A DNA stretch of 64,000 bases from JALORV01 sp963712485 (GCA_963712485.1 CAVQID010000043.1:168224-232223), one strand, 5' to 3'; counted from the first letter of the stretch, positions 34,481-44,280 are shown. Notes: generated from the letters alone by a model not told the origin. Numbers and translations are program-made.

Positions 34481-34831
34481 TCAGAAGATGGATGCACCGA
34501 AAATCCTGACCTTTCCATCCTCATAGCCGAGGACAAGTCTGCCCAGCCATTCGCCTGGCTTCTTGGTGCTGCGCTGCCGGTAAAGAACCGTCACATGCTC
34601 GCCCCGGCGGATGATGCCGAGCGAGTCGACTTCTTCGGACAGGCTCCTCGCCAGTTCGCTGTTGGCGAACTGGTGGCCCGCGACAACCTGGTCGATGGCA
34701 CGCGCCAGCGAACTGGAGAAGTTCCTCGCGAATTCTCCGTACTTGCCTTCGTTCGAGTACTTGACGAGGTCGAGCCACAGGGGCTTGGCCAGGGCCAGGA
34801 TCTCCTCATCGGTCTTTTCGACGATGTTCAC
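34481..34831 (-). CDS. Hypothetical protein coupled to aprA
   Basis: A 116-residue soluble protein starting with a GTG that overlaps the aprA stop (GTGA). The first half is helical and acidic (VEKTDEEILALAKPLWLDL). The second half looks like beta strands (HVTVLYRQRSTKKPG, WLGRLVLGYEDGKVRIFGAS), an NTF2-like pattern by eye. I do not recognise a named family. Translational coupling to aprA suggests a role in APS reductase maturation or regulation. Confidence 0.72.
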   Translation of the reverse strand: MNIVEKTDEEILALAKPLWLDLVKYSNEGKYGEFARNFSSSLARAIDQVVAGHQFANSELARSLSEEVDSLGIIRRGEHVTVLYRQRSTKKPGEWLGRLVLGYEDGKVRIFGASIF

Positions 34832-36720
34832 GCGCGGGCCTGGGGTTCCTGCTGCTTCTCATCCCCAACCAGGTGATAACAAGGCGCCTTCTCCATGGTG
34901 TATTCGCCGGTCTTCGGATCGCGGCGCGACACCGTCAGCACGTGCCAGTTCTTGTCGTCCACCTTCATGGCGTCGCCGCGGTAGTAGTAGCCCGGCCAGC
35001 GGGTCTCCTTGCGGAACAGCGTGTGCTGCGTGACGCACTCGGCGGCGCGATGACGGTGCTTCAATTCCCACGCGCGCAGCAATTCGTGAATGTCCTTCGC
35101 GGCCAGGCTCTCGAGGTCTTCCTCCATGATCTTGAGCTTCTTGAGACCGATGTTCAGGAGCTTCTCGTTGGTCATGTAGTTGACGGTCACGCCGCCGCAA
35201 TACTCGTCCATCAGCTTCTGCAGGCGGTCCAGGCCCTGCTTGGGATTGATGTAGTGCGGGTTGACATCGCCCGCCACGATCTCGTTGCGGTAGACCTTGT
35301 AGTGCTCCAGCGGCTTGTAGATCTCCTCCTTGCGGCGCTTGATCTGCTCATCGGATACGACGATGCCTTCGCCCTTGCCGTCGTCGATGTACTTGCAGGC
35401 CGCCTTCGCGGCGAGACGGCCTTCGGTGAACGACCCCGACGAGAAGGCGTGCGGCGTGCCGCCGACCGCGTCGCCGGCGCCGAACAGGCCTTCGATCGTC
35501 GTCATGCGGTTGTAGCCCCAGAAATACTCGGGAGGGGAAATGTCCTCGGGGCCGGAGCACCAGGCACCCGAACCGGTCGCGTGGGAGCCCATGACGTAGG
35601 GCTCGGAGGTGGTCAGCTCGGGATTCTCGTTCTTGGGATCCACATCGGTAGCGGCCCACAGGACCGCCTGGCCGACGGTCATGCCGAGGAAGTTTTCCCA
35701 GCCGACCTCTTCCAGATGCGGATCCTGGAAGGCGCGCATGGTCACCATGTGAATGGGGCCGCGGCCGGCATTGACTTCGTTGATCAACGCGTGGTTGCGC
35801 AGACAGGTCGGGATGGGCCGATGCGTCAGGTGCGACGCTTCCGGATCGAGATATTCCTTGCCGACCATTTTCTGCAGTTCGGGGAACCACTTGGACTCGT
35901 ACTCTTCGCCCAGGCCGTTTTGCGTATAGGTCTTCAGGTGCAGGAAGTAGGCGCCGACCGGGCCATAGCCGTCCTTGAAACGCGCCAGCACGATGCGATT
36001 CTCCATCTGCGTCATCTTGGCGCCGGCATTGATCATCAGGCCGTAGGCCGACGCGGACGACCAGGGCGCATACCAGGTCCGGCCGGAACCTTCGCCCACC
36101 GAGCGCGGCTTGAAGATGTTGGAGGCACCGCCCGCGCCGCAGATCACGGTCTTGGACTTGAAGACGTGGTAGTTGCCGGTGCGGACGTTGAACCCGACGG
36201 CACCGGCGACCCGGTTCTCCTTGCTGTCGTCCATCAGCAGGTGGGTGACGCAGATGCGGTTGAAGACCTTGTCCGCCGATTTCTTGGCGGCCTCGGCCAC
36301 GATGGGCTTGTAGGACTCGCCGTGAATCATGATCTGCCATCGCCCTTCACGCAGATAGCGCCCGGTCTTCGGGTCCTTCATGATGGGCAGGCCCCACTCC
36401 TCGAACTGATGCACCGTGGAGTCGACGTGACGGGCCATGTCGAACAGCAGGTCTTCCCGCACCATACCCATCAGGTCGATGCGCGCGTAGCGGACATGGT
36501 CCTCCGGGTTGTTCTCGCCCCAGCGCGTGCCCATGTAGCAGTTGATCGCGTACAGACCCTGGGCGACCGCACCCGAGCGATCGATATTGGCCTTCTCGGC
36601 AATGACGATCTTCTTGTTCTGGCCCCAGAATCTCGCCTCCCAGGCGGCACCGGTGCCGCCAAGGCCTGCACCGACGACCAGAATGTCGATGCCGTCTTCG
36701 ATGATCGTTTCGTAGGCCAT
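34828..36720 (-). CDS. aprA: Adenylylsulfate (APS) reductase alpha subunit
   Basis: A 630-residue flavoprotein of the fumarate reductase/succinate dehydrogenase superfamily with the AprA features: DILVVGAGLGGTGAAWEARFW near the N-terminus, YAINCYMGTRWGENNPEDHV, GAGGASNIFKPRSVGEGSGRT and the C-terminal WPGYYYRGDAMKVDDKNWHV. In sulfur oxidisers it works in reverse, combining AMP and sulfite to APS. It overlaps aprB by 1 base and the downstream gene by 4 bases. With AprM and Sat it forms the indirect sulfite oxidation route. Confidence 0.96.
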   Translation of the reverse strand: MAYETIIEDGIDILVVGAGLGGTGAAWEARFWGQNKKIVIAEKANIDRSGAVAQGLYAINCYMGTRWGENNPEDHVRYARIDLMGMVREDLLFDMARHVDSTVHQFEEWGLPIMKDPKTGRYLREGRWQIMIHGESYKPIVAEAAKKSADKVFNRICVTHLLMDDSKENRVAGAVGFNVRTGNYHVFKSKTVICGAGGASNIFKPRSVGEGSGRTWYAPWSSASAYGLMINAGAKMTQMENRIVLARFKDGYGPVGAYFLHLKTYTQNGLGEEYESKWFPELQKMVGKEYLDPEASHLTHRPIPTCLRNHALINEVNAGRGPIHMVTMRAFQDPHLEEVGWENFLGMTVGQAVLWAATDVDPKNENPELTTSEPYVMGSHATGSGAWCSGPEDISPPEYFWGYNRMTTIEGLFGAGDAVGGTPHAFSSGSFTEGRLAAKAACKYIDDGKGEGIVVSDEQIKRRKEEIYKPLEHYKVYRNEIVAGDVNPHYINPKQGLDRLQKLMDEYCGGVTVNYMTNEKLLNIGLKKLKIMEEDLESLAAKDIHELLRAWELKHRHRAAECVTQHTLFRKETRWPGYYYRGDAMKVDDKNWHVLTVSRRDPKTGEYTMEKAPCYHLVGDEKQQEPQARA

Positions 36721-37199
36721 TAGTAGTAGACCCCCATCTTCATCTTGAGACCTGCGGACTCGAGCGTACGCAGACCGCCGTCATCCATGCGGATGTACTT
36801 CGGTTCGTTGTACAGCAGCTCGCCGTCGCGCATTTCCTTGCTGGGTGCGGGAACTTCCGCGAGCTTGGGGATCGCCTGTCCCCAGGGCTTGGTGGTGATG
36901 GGCGACAGGAAGTTCTTTTCCGTGCCGTTGCGGAACTTGATCCTCCAGGCGATCGTGCCTTTCTGTTCGTCGCGGTGGACGCGAACGCTGTGGCCCAGCG
37001 GGGCGAAGTCGGCATATCCGCGCACATCGATCGCATGCTGCGGGCAAGCCTTCACGCAGGAGTAGCACTCCCAGCACATGTTCGGCTCGATGTTGTAGGC
37101 GCGGCGATAGGTCTTGTCGATGTGCATGATGTCCGACGGGCAGATGTCGACGCAATGTCCGCATCCGTCGCACCTTGTCATGTAGACGAAGGTTGGCAT
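36720..37199 (-). CDS. aprB: APS reductase beta subunit
   Basis: A 159-residue ferredoxin-like subunit with two [4Fe-4S] motifs in the N-terminal third (CDGCGHCVDICPSDIM and CWECYSCVKACPQHAID). A longer C-terminal region follows, ending ESAGLKMKMGVYY, which wraps around AprA in known structures. It passes electrons from the AprA flavin to the membrane protein AprM. It sits between aprM and aprA. Confidence 0.95.
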   Translation of the reverse strand: MPTFVYMTRCDGCGHCVDICPSDIMHIDKTYRRAYNIEPNMCWECYSCVKACPQHAIDVRGYADFAPLGHSVRVHRDEQKGTIAWRIKFRNGTEKNFLSPITTKPWGQAIPKLAEVPAPSKEMRDGELLYNEPKYIRMDDGGLRTLESAGLKMKMGVYY

Positions 37200-37244
37200 T
37201 AGTCCGGCTCCTTATCTGTTCCAACAGAACTTGCAGGCTGCTTC

Positions 37245-37316
37245 TTAATAGTGGCGGGGCGCTTCGCGCTTGATGCCAAGCCCCATGTCCATCGGAGCGT
37301 CTCGCAACAGTTCCAT
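37245..37316 (-). CDS. Possible very short ORF between aprM and aprB
   Basis: A 23-codon frame, MELLRDAPMDMGLGIKREAP to HY, lies in the 145-base gap between aprM and aprB. There is no clear ribosome site. It could be a leader peptide or chance. Confidence 0.2.
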   Translation of the reverse strand: MELLRDAPMDMGLGIKREAPRHY

Positions 37317-37344
37317 GGAGTGTCTTTTCTGTTGCTCGGGATCG

Positions 37345-38059
37345 TCACGGGTCTGCGTCGGCAGGTTCTGCGGCGGTGCCGTTGGCCTTGGATACTCTCT
37401 TCTCGAAGGCCGCCGCGGGCTTGAAGAACATGTGCGCGAACTTGGACCAGGGCACACCGGCGAACAGCACCGTGGTGGCGAGGATGTACAGGCCGAAGAG
37501 CACGCCGGCCCCGCCGCCGGCCGCCGCCCAGACGAGGCCGAGCGTGGCGCTCGCCAGCAGCGACAGGATGAACAGGTCTGCCTTGATGAGGCGGAACGGC
37601 GAGTTGCCCTCGGCGGCGACATCGACGCGGATGAAGAACCAGAACCAGTAGCCGCCGACGCAGATCATCAGGCCGCCGAGCCACCAGAGCTGCGTCCAGA
37701 TCGGCGCTTGCCGAGGCGTTGAAGACCAGCACCACGGTGGCGAGCACGTAGAGCACGAAGCCGTACATGCCCAGCAGGTGCGCGATGCGCCGGCGCGGGT
37801 TGCAGAACTCGCCGGAGGCCAGCACGTCCACCACGGCGGTCTGCACGGCGATCGACACGAGCTCGCCGCCGCCGACCGGCTGCGCCGCCTTCGCCTTCGA
37901 CCTGCGCAAGTTCTCGAAGAAGTACCTGGCGCTTCCCTTGTGCACGACGTCGAACAGCGTTCCTGCGACGACCAGTATGAACATGACGACGACGTACGCC
38001 TGCATGACCGCAGGCGAAAGCGACGCCGAAAGCCCGGCAAACGGATTGCTGGTGAACAT
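37345..38059 (-). CDS. aprM: AprM, membrane anchor of APS reductase (one frameshift as read)
   Basis: Membrane protein of about 238 residues with five hydrophobic helices: AYVVVMFILVVAGTLFDVVH, HLLGMYGFVLYVLATVVLVF, LWWLGGLMICVGGYWFWFFI, LFILSLLASATLGLVWAA and FGLYILATTVLFAGVPWSKF. The frame changes near 37705, after FNASAS; the second frame ends naturally at 37345. AprM replaces QmoABC as the quinone-linked partner of AprBA in many beta- and gammaproteobacterial sulfur oxidisers. It lies directly upstream of aprB. Confidence 0.82.
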
Positions 38060-38111
38060 CGTGAATCTCCTCCCCGAACGAATCCTGGTGTCGTCTCTTG
38101 TGTTCAGAGCC

Positions 38112-39348
38112 TCAGCGGGCCGAATGCCCGGTCAGTTTCACTTCCACGCGCTCGCTCGCGGCGAGCCCTTCGTAGTATTCGCGCAGGATCTTCAGCACTT
38201 CCGGCCGGCTGAACTCGGCGGGCACGTCGGCGCCCTCCGACAGCCACTTGCGCAGCTTGGTGCCGGACACCAGCAGGCGTTCGTTGTCGTCGTGCGGGCA
38301 GGTGCGGGCCGAGGCCATGCCGCCGCAGCTGTAGCACCAGAATGTCCAGTCGATCTTCAGCGGCCGCGTCTCGAGCGAACCGTCGGGGATCTCGTCGAAG
38401 ATGTGGTGCGCGTCGAACGGGCCGTAGTAGCTGCCGACGCCGGCGTGGTCGCGCCCGACGATCAGGTGCGAGCAGCCGTAGTTCTGGCGGAACAGCGCGT
38501 GCAGCAGCGCCTCGCGCGGGCCGGCGTAGCGCATGTCGAGCGGATAGCCGGCCTGCACGACCGTCTCTGCCACGAAGTAGCCGTCGATCAGCGCGGCGAT
38601 CGCGCGCGTGCGCACGTCGGCCGGAATGTCGCCGGGCTTCAGCGCGCCGAGCAGCGAGTGCACCAGCACGCCGTCGCAGACCTCGATCGCCACCTTGGCC
38701 AGGTACTCGTGCGAGCGGTGCATCGGGTTGCGCGTCTGGAAGGCGGCGATGCGCGACCAGCCCAGCGTTTCGAACATCGAACGCGTCTGCGCCGGCGTCA
38801 TGTAGAGCGCGCCGTGCTTTTCCGGAAAGCCGCCGCTCGACAGCACCTGCACCGGTCCGGCGAGGTTCACCTCGCCCTGTTCCATCACCATCTTGACGCC
38901 CGGATGCTCGGCGTCCGTGGTGCGGAACACCATCGCGCACTCGTGCGCCTTGTCGATCGCGTACTTCTCGGTGACGCGCATCGTCGCCAGGATTTCGTCC
39001 GACTCCGGATCGACGAGCGCGATCTCGGCGCCGGTCCCGATCGCGTCGGCGACTGCGCCGGTCGGTCGACAGCGTGATCGGGATCGGCCAGAACAGGCCG
39101 TTGGCCAGCTTCATGCCGTCGCAGACGCGCTCCCAGTCGCCGTGCGTCATGAAGCCGTCGAGCGGCGTGAAGCCGCCGATGCCGAGCATCATCAGGTCGC
39201 CCTTTTCGCGCGAACTGACACGCACCCGCGGCAGCGCCTGCGCGCGGGCCAGCGCGCCGTCGCGCGCCGCGCCTTCGAGCAGCAGCGGCTTCAGCGGGCC
39301 GCCGCCGTGCGGGTTGACCAGTGCAGGCACGGTGTCTCCTCTGACCAT
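38112..39348 (-). CDS. sat: Dissimilatory ATP sulfurylase (one frameshift as read)
   Basis: About 412 residues of the homo-oligomeric Sat family. The N-terminal piece is VNPHGGGPLKPLLLEG and GIGGFTPLDGFMTHGDWERV. After a frame change near 39063 the rest follows, with the ATP-site QTRNPMHRSHEYL, LHALFRQNYGCSHLIVGRDH and WTFWCYSCGGMASARTCPH. The last has the extra Cys group seen in dissimilatory Sat. It converts APS and pyrophosphate to ATP and sulfate, the energy-conserving last step of sulfite oxidation. It is the first gene of sat-aprM-aprB-aprA. The start is the ATG at 39348 (MVRGDTVPALVNP). Confidence 0.88.
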
Positions 39349-39792
39349 CTTCCGTGCATCCCGGCCGTGCGCCAGGTGCATTGTTGTCTTTCCGGGTGAC
39401 GAGCACCGTCGTTCGCTTCGGCTCCCGCAGCCGTCATACGGACGCGCGCCTTATGCGATCGCACTGGCCGTCCGTGCTCCCCAGAGCGAACGGTTTAACG
39501 ATCGCCGATCCCGATCACGATCAGCGTGCGATTGGACAACGTTTCGACCATCGCAGACCATTCGCCGCTTTGGCAACGGCCGGGGCCCCCCACATGGGTG
39601 GGTCGCGCTTGCCCGATCAGGTAGGCCGGCTCCACAGAGGCGGTAGACGCCGGTCGCCGCAGGTCAGGCATGGCACTATCCGCGCGTCGGCTCGGCGCGC
39701 GTCGCGAGTTCCGACCGATCCGGTGGCAGCCGGTTACCGGCCCGCCGCCGTACCCGCGGTACGGCAGCATCAGAGTCGAGGCGACTCGTTTC
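39349..39792. promoter_or_regulatory. Divergent intergenic region between sat and the TauE/SafE gene
   Basis: A 444-base gap between divergent operons. No believable gene was seen; the open frames here lack family similarity. It holds ATGGGTG (reverse complement CACCCAT) at 39594-39600, inside CCCA-CATGGG-TGGG, the same half-site found upstream of the histidine kinase. It presumably contains the sat-apr promoter. Confidence 0.4.
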
Positions 39793-40802
39793 ATGGCCGA
39801 CGACAATTCCATCCTGCAATGGTTGATCCGACGCTCTCGTCGCAGCGGCTTGTTGCGCCGCGCCGGCATGGCCGCAACCGTGGCGTTATCGATCGCATGC
39901 GATCTGGCCCGGGCTTGCCGCTGCAGCGGGCATCGAGGGCGACATCGCGGGCTTGACCGCCTGGTGGATATGGCCTCTCGCGCTTTTCGTCGTCTGCTTC
40001 TTCCTCGGCATCATCGCGGTGCCGGCGGGTGTCGGCGGCGGGGTGCTTTTCGTTCCGCTGGTCAGCGGCTTCTTTCCGTTTCACCTCGACTACGTGCGCG
40101 GCGCCGGGCTGCTGGTGGCACTGTCGAGCGCGCTCGCGGCCGGACCGTCGCTGCTGCGGTCCGGGCTCGCCAACATGCGTGTCGCGTTGCCGCTGGCGCT
40201 GATTGCATCGTTCAGTTCGATGCTCGGCGCGCTGCTGGGACTCGCGCTGCCGGCGTCGGTCGTGCGCATCGCGCTGGGTATTGCGATCCTCGGCATCGTC
40301 GCGGTGATGCTGCTGGCGCGCAAGTCGGAGCATCCGGAGGTTGCCGCGAGCGATCGACTGGCGACGCTGCTCGGGATGAACGGCATCTTCGTCGACGGCG
40401 CCTCGGGCCAGAAGGTGGAGTGGCGCATGCATCGCACGCCGCAGGGACTGGCGCTGTTCTTCTTCATCGGCGTGCTGGCGGGCATGTTCGGGCTCGGTGC
40501 AGGCTGGGCGAATGTGCCGGCGCTGAACCTGGTGATGGGCGCTCCGCTCAAGGTCGCCGCCGGCTCGTCGAGCTTCATCCTGTCGCTGGTCGATTCGTCG
40601 GCCGCGTGGATCTACCTGAACAACGGCGCGGTGCTGCCGGTCATCGCGGCGCCCTCGGTGATCGGCATGATGCTGGGGGCCAAGATCGGCGCGCGGCTGC
40701 TGACCGTGCTGAAGGCTTCGATCATCCGGCGTCTGGTCATCGTGCATGCTGCTGTTTGCCGGCGGACGCGCGTTGATGGTCGGCCTGGGCATCGGACCGT
40801 GA
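39793..40802 (+). CDS. TauE/SafE-family sulfite or sulfonate exporter (frameshifted as read)
   Basis: A TauE/SafE permease, clear from 39953 to about 40740: LALFVVCFFLGIIAVPAGVG, GGVLFVPLVSGFFPFHLDYV, FFFIGVLAGMFGLGAGWANV, KVAAGSSSFILSLVDSSAAW. After a break near 40742 the last helix LLFAGGRALMVGLGIGP ends at 40802. Upstream, a leader in another frame (ATG 39793 or 39868, MAATVALSIACDLA) would join after a break near 39915. This family exports sulfite, sulfoacetate or taurine-derived sulfonates, fitting a cell producing sulfite by several routes. Confidence 0.75.
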
Positions 40803-40825
40803 CGCAGCGAATTGCAGCGCCTACG

Positions 40826-41238
40826 ATGAGCACCGACAACATTCCCCCGGAGCAGATCCGCTATGCGGAGTGGCTGCGCTGGAGCGGCTGGCTCGGCCTG
40901 GCGGTGCTCGTCGCGGCATTCTTCGTCTACGTGACAGGTCTGGTGCCGCCGGCGATCCCGGTCGACCAGCTGGCGCAGCTGTGGCGGTTGCCGTCGGCGG
41001 GAACTGATGGTCCTGCACAACCTCGAAGGGGGATGGAACTGGGCCCTCGCGCTGAACCGCAGCGACATGCTGAACGTGCTCGGCATCGCGATCCTGTCCG
41101 GCTGTTCCGCGTTGCCGCTGCTGGCCGTGACCGGAATCTATCTGCGCCGTGGTGACCGCCTGTTCGCCGCACTTTGCCTGCTGCGAGGTGGCGGTGCTGG
41201 TGCTGGCCGCCTCAGGCCTGATCAGTGCGGGGCACTGA
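40826..41238 (+). CDS. Small membrane protein (frameshifted as read)
   Basis: Reconstructed as about 135 residues: MSTDNIPPEQIRYAEWLRW then helix LGLAVLVAAFFVYVTGL, and after a break near 41000 a stretch ending MLNVLGIAILSGCSALPLLA. After a break near 41182 it ends VLVLAASGLISAGH at 41238. Three or four helices are predicted. I do not recognise the family. It lies 23 bases after the TauE/SafE gene and 4 bases before the stress-protein gene, so it is probably part of the same operon. Confidence 0.5.
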
Positions 41239-41242
41239 GCCG

Positions 41243-42087
41243 ATGACTCCGTTGCGTCGCATCGCGCTGATGACACAGTGGACCGAGTTCGACTCGGGAG
41301 CAGAACGGGTCGCGCTCGAACTCGCGCAGCGGGTGAAGCTGCCACTGACGGTCGTGGTGCCGCTGCTGAGCAATCCGGAATTCGAAGTCGTCGCGCACGA
41401 CCTGGTGGCCGAGGAAGAAGCCGCGACCGCGACGCGCCGTGGCCAGCTTCAGCGCGCGCGCACGCGACGCGGGCGTGACGGCCGAGATTCGCGTGCGCCG
41501 CGGCGACGAACTGTGGCGCGAGGTCGTCGACGAGGCGCGCGCGGCACGGGTCGACCTGATCGTGACGCGTCGTCGTGGTCATCGCGGCTTTCTCGGCAAG
41601 CTGCGGGTCGGAGAGATGGTGCGGCAGATTGCAGCGCGTGCCCCGTGTCCGGTCATGATGGTCCCGCGCGCGGCAGGGACGCCGAGGCGGGCATCCTGGT
41701 GGTCGTCGAATCGGGTGACCGTGGTCGAGCCCGCAAGACCGAGCGCTGCCGCGCTCGCTCGTTGCTCGGGAATTGCGCTCGGCGTGCTCGTGTCGTGCCG
41801 CCGGGAACGTCGCGGCACCGCGGCGAAGCGCTGCTACAGCGGGCCGCGGACGTCGCGCGGCAGGCGCACCTGAGCATCGACGGCGCGTATCGGGACGGAT
41901 CGTCTTAGCGGCTGCCGCTACATCCCGGATGCGCGCAGCGGCCGGTAGATTTGCTGGTGATTGGCATTGCGACAGCAGCCGATGGGCGCCATGGCCGGCT
42001 CGGCGCTACGGTCGAGGCCATCGTCGGCGAGGTCATGCCTGCGCCACGCTGCTGGTTGGTACGCCGGCGCCGGCTCTCCTGAGATGA
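41243..42087 (+). CDS. Universal stress protein, two UspA-like domains (heavily frameshifted)
   Basis: The first domain reads PLRRIALMTQWTEFDSGAER in one frame, then ARDAGVTAEIRVRRGDELWR and VDLIVTRRRGHRGFLGKLRV in the next, with VGEMVRQIAARAPCPVMMVP typical of the UspA nucleotide-binding end. A second domain is visible as AGILVVVESGD and, at the 3' end, RPVDLLVIGIATAADG and ATLLVGTPAPALLR. At least three frame changes are needed (near 41440, 41680 and 41890). Tandem Usp proteins are often found beside sulfate and sulfite transporters. Confidence 0.6.
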
Positions 42088-42114
42088 CGGAACGCGAGCC
42101 GCAGTCGGGAACCG

Positions 42115-43586
42115 ATGATGTCGCAGATGCTCAATCTGGCGCGCGCCGCACACCTGGTCGGAGTGCCGCGCGGCGTGCTGCAGCGGATGATCAGTGCCGG
42201 CGAGATCGAGGCCCTGGATGGGCTGATCGAGGTCGCGGAACTGCAGCGCGTGTTTCCCGGCGGCGACGATCGACGACAGTGGTGCATTCGAACGGGTGCG
42301 CATGATCCGCGAGGAAGCGTTCGGCCGGCGGCTGCGCGAGCGCCTGCTGCCTTCGTCGGAAGTCCTGTCGCAGCGACTGTTCGCGCAGAGCCAGGAGCTG
42401 GCGGACCTGCGGCGCTATCTGCAGGCGTACCACGATCTGGTTGTCGGAACGTCGGAACGGATCGGCGCGCTCGCGGCCAGCGACGCACGGCTGGAGTCGC
42501 TGCACGAGTTTGTGCACTCCGGACTGAAGCGGGTACTGGGTGGTGAGCCGGCCGAGCCCCTGGATGCGATCGCAACACTCATGCATTTGATCACCGCGCA
42601 CGTGACGGTACGGCCGAGCGGCCATCAGTTCCTGGTCGAGGGCAACGACTCGATCCTGCAGGCCGGGCTGAAGTCCGGGCTGCGGCTGGGCTATGGCTGC
42701 GGCAGCGGCAACTGCGGGCTCTGCAAGGCGCGGGTCGTCAGCGGCGAGGTGCGTCAGATTCAGCACAGCGACCTGCGGCTGACCGAGGCGGAACGGCAGC
42801 AGGGCTACCTGCTGTTGTGCTCCCACACAGCAGTGACGGACCTGGTGATCGAGTCGCTCGAGGCAACCGGCCCCGCGGACATTCCACAGCAGGACCTGGT
42901 TGCGACGGTGCGCGCGGTGACCGAACTCGGCCAACACACGCGGCTGCTGCACCTGCAGACTCCGCGCAGCAACCGATTGCGGTTCCTGGCAGGCCAGCTG
43001 GTGACGCTTGGCGTTGCTGGTCTTGGTGACGATATCGAACAGACCGTGGCGCTGGCGAGCTGTCCGTGCGACGAGCGCAATCTGCACTTCCACGTATCGC
43101 GCGACGACGAGGGACCCCTCACGATGCCACTGTTCGCGGGCCGCATTCGCGCCGGCCAGTCCGTCAACGTGCGAGGACCGGTCGGCGACTTTGTACTCGA
43201 CGCGGAGCTCATGCGTCCGCTGGTGTTTCGCCGCCTGCGACACCGGCTTCGGCCCGATCAAGAGCTCTGATCGAACATGCGATGGCGAGCGAGCAGGTTG
43301 AATCGTTTGCACTGCACTGGCTCGCTACCCGCACCGATGGCCACTACCTGGACAACCAGTGCCGGGCTTGGGCTGCCGCGTACGACAACTTCGCCTACGA
43401 GCGCTATGCCGACGCAAGTCCTGAGACCGGCGCGCGCGGACTTGTCGAGCGCGCTGCGACCCGCCCCGGGCTGCACTGAAAGTGATGTGTTCGTCGCCGG
43501 CCCGTCGGCCTTCGTCTTCGAAGCGGCCTCGGCGTTTCATCGCGGCCGGCACCGCCACCGAGCGTACGCACACGCTCGCGATCTGA
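42115..43586 (+). CDS. HTH-like / [2Fe-2S] ferredoxin / flavin reductase protein (frameshifted)
   Basis: A multidomain protein of about 490 residues. The N-terminus looks like an excisionase/MerR-type helix-turn-helix (LARAAHLVGVPRGVLQRMIS, then GEIEALDGLIEVAELQRVF). A helical region follows (42296 onward), then a plant-type ferredoxin domain with GYGCGSGNCGLCKARV and a later LLCSHTA. The ferredoxin-reductase FAD part has RFLAGQLVTLGVAGLGDDIE, and the NAD part is VACDTGFGPIKSLIEHAM. Frames change near 42265, 43225, 43465 and 43545; the last piece ends at 43586. Ferredoxin-reductase proteins of this layout reduce oxygenases or Rieske partners, and the next gene encodes one. Confidence 0.62.
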
Positions 43587-43632
43587 GCCTGCAGTCCGCA
43601 ACGCCTCCATCGATACCGCACGACTCGACGAC

Positions 43633-44259
43633 ATGAGTGACGCACTGAACTACCTGGTCAAGGCCCGGCCCGATGCGATGGGCCACTACTTCAAGTTCCT
43701 GAAGGAGGCCGGCAGGCACCTCGACCCGAAGACGCGCGATCTGATCTCGGTCATCACCAAGGTTCACGCGCAGACCGATCGCGGCTTCCGGCAATACCTG
43801 TCGCGGGCGCTGCGCGAAGGCTGCGCGCCGGTCGAAATCCTCGATGCACTGCTGATGGCGTTTCCGGCGCTGGGCCTGGCGAAGATCGTCTGGGCCGTCG
43901 ATATCCTGATCGACATGAACCTGCCGGAGTTCCAGCCCGACGCGATGGGATTTCCCGGCGAGTGGCACGACGTGATGGCCGCCGGCGACATCGAGCGTCG
44001 GGGTCACGCACCGGCTCGACTGCGACGGTCGCGGACTGTTCGTCCATCGCACTGCCGACGAATACCGCGTGTACGACAGCCGTTGTCCGCACCAGACCAC
44101 CAACATCCCGCACCTCGCGCTCGAAGGGACGAAGCTCACCTGTCCCAAGCACGAGTGGGCCTTCGACATCACGACCGGCGCCTGCATCGAAAAGGGAGAC
44201 ACGCCGCTGAAACGCTGGAAGTCGAAGGTCGACGGGGTCGGCTGCTGGCCTATTGGTGA
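43633..44259 (+). CDS. Carboxymuconolactone decarboxylase-like / Rieske fusion protein
   Basis: The first 115 residues are AhpD/CMD-like (HYFKFLKEAGRHLDPKTRDL, ITKVHAQTDRGFRQYLSRAL, ILDALLMAFPALGLAKIVWA) but lack the usual CxxC pair. A Rieske domain follows in another frame (about 44000-44236): RLDCDGRGLFVHRTADEYRV, then SRCPHQTTNIPH and LTCPKHEWAFDITTGACIEK. This gives C-x-H and C-x2-H ligands for a [2Fe-2S] cluster. Two opposite frame changes (about 43993 and 44238) return the frame to LLAYW and its stop. The Rieske centre could accept electrons from the preceding reductase. Confidence 0.65.
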   Translation: MSDALNYLVKARPDAMGHYFKFLKEAGRHLDPKTRDLISVITKVHAQTDRGFRQYLSRALREGCAPVEILDALLMAFPALGLAKIVWAVDILIDMNLPEFQPDAMGFPGEWHDVMAAGDIERRGHAPARLRRSRTVRPSHCRRIPRVRQPLSAPDHQHPAPRARRDEAHLSQARVGLRHHDRRLHRKGRHAAETLEVEGRRGRLLAYW

Positions 44260-44280
44260 CGTGCTCCGCGGCAGAACGCG

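Noticed and set aside
34873..36723. 616-codon plus-strand frame opposite aprA
   Set aside because: Antisense shadow of aprA; no motif of its own.
37199..37344. Extension of the aprM frame to 37199
   Set aside because: After the break the true AprM frame ends at 37345; the literal frame beyond about 37705 is Arg-rich shadow sequence.
39354..39956. 200-codon plus-strand frame in the sat/TauE gap
   Set aside because: No domain, Arg/His-rich composition, and it runs antisense into sat; treated as intergenic.
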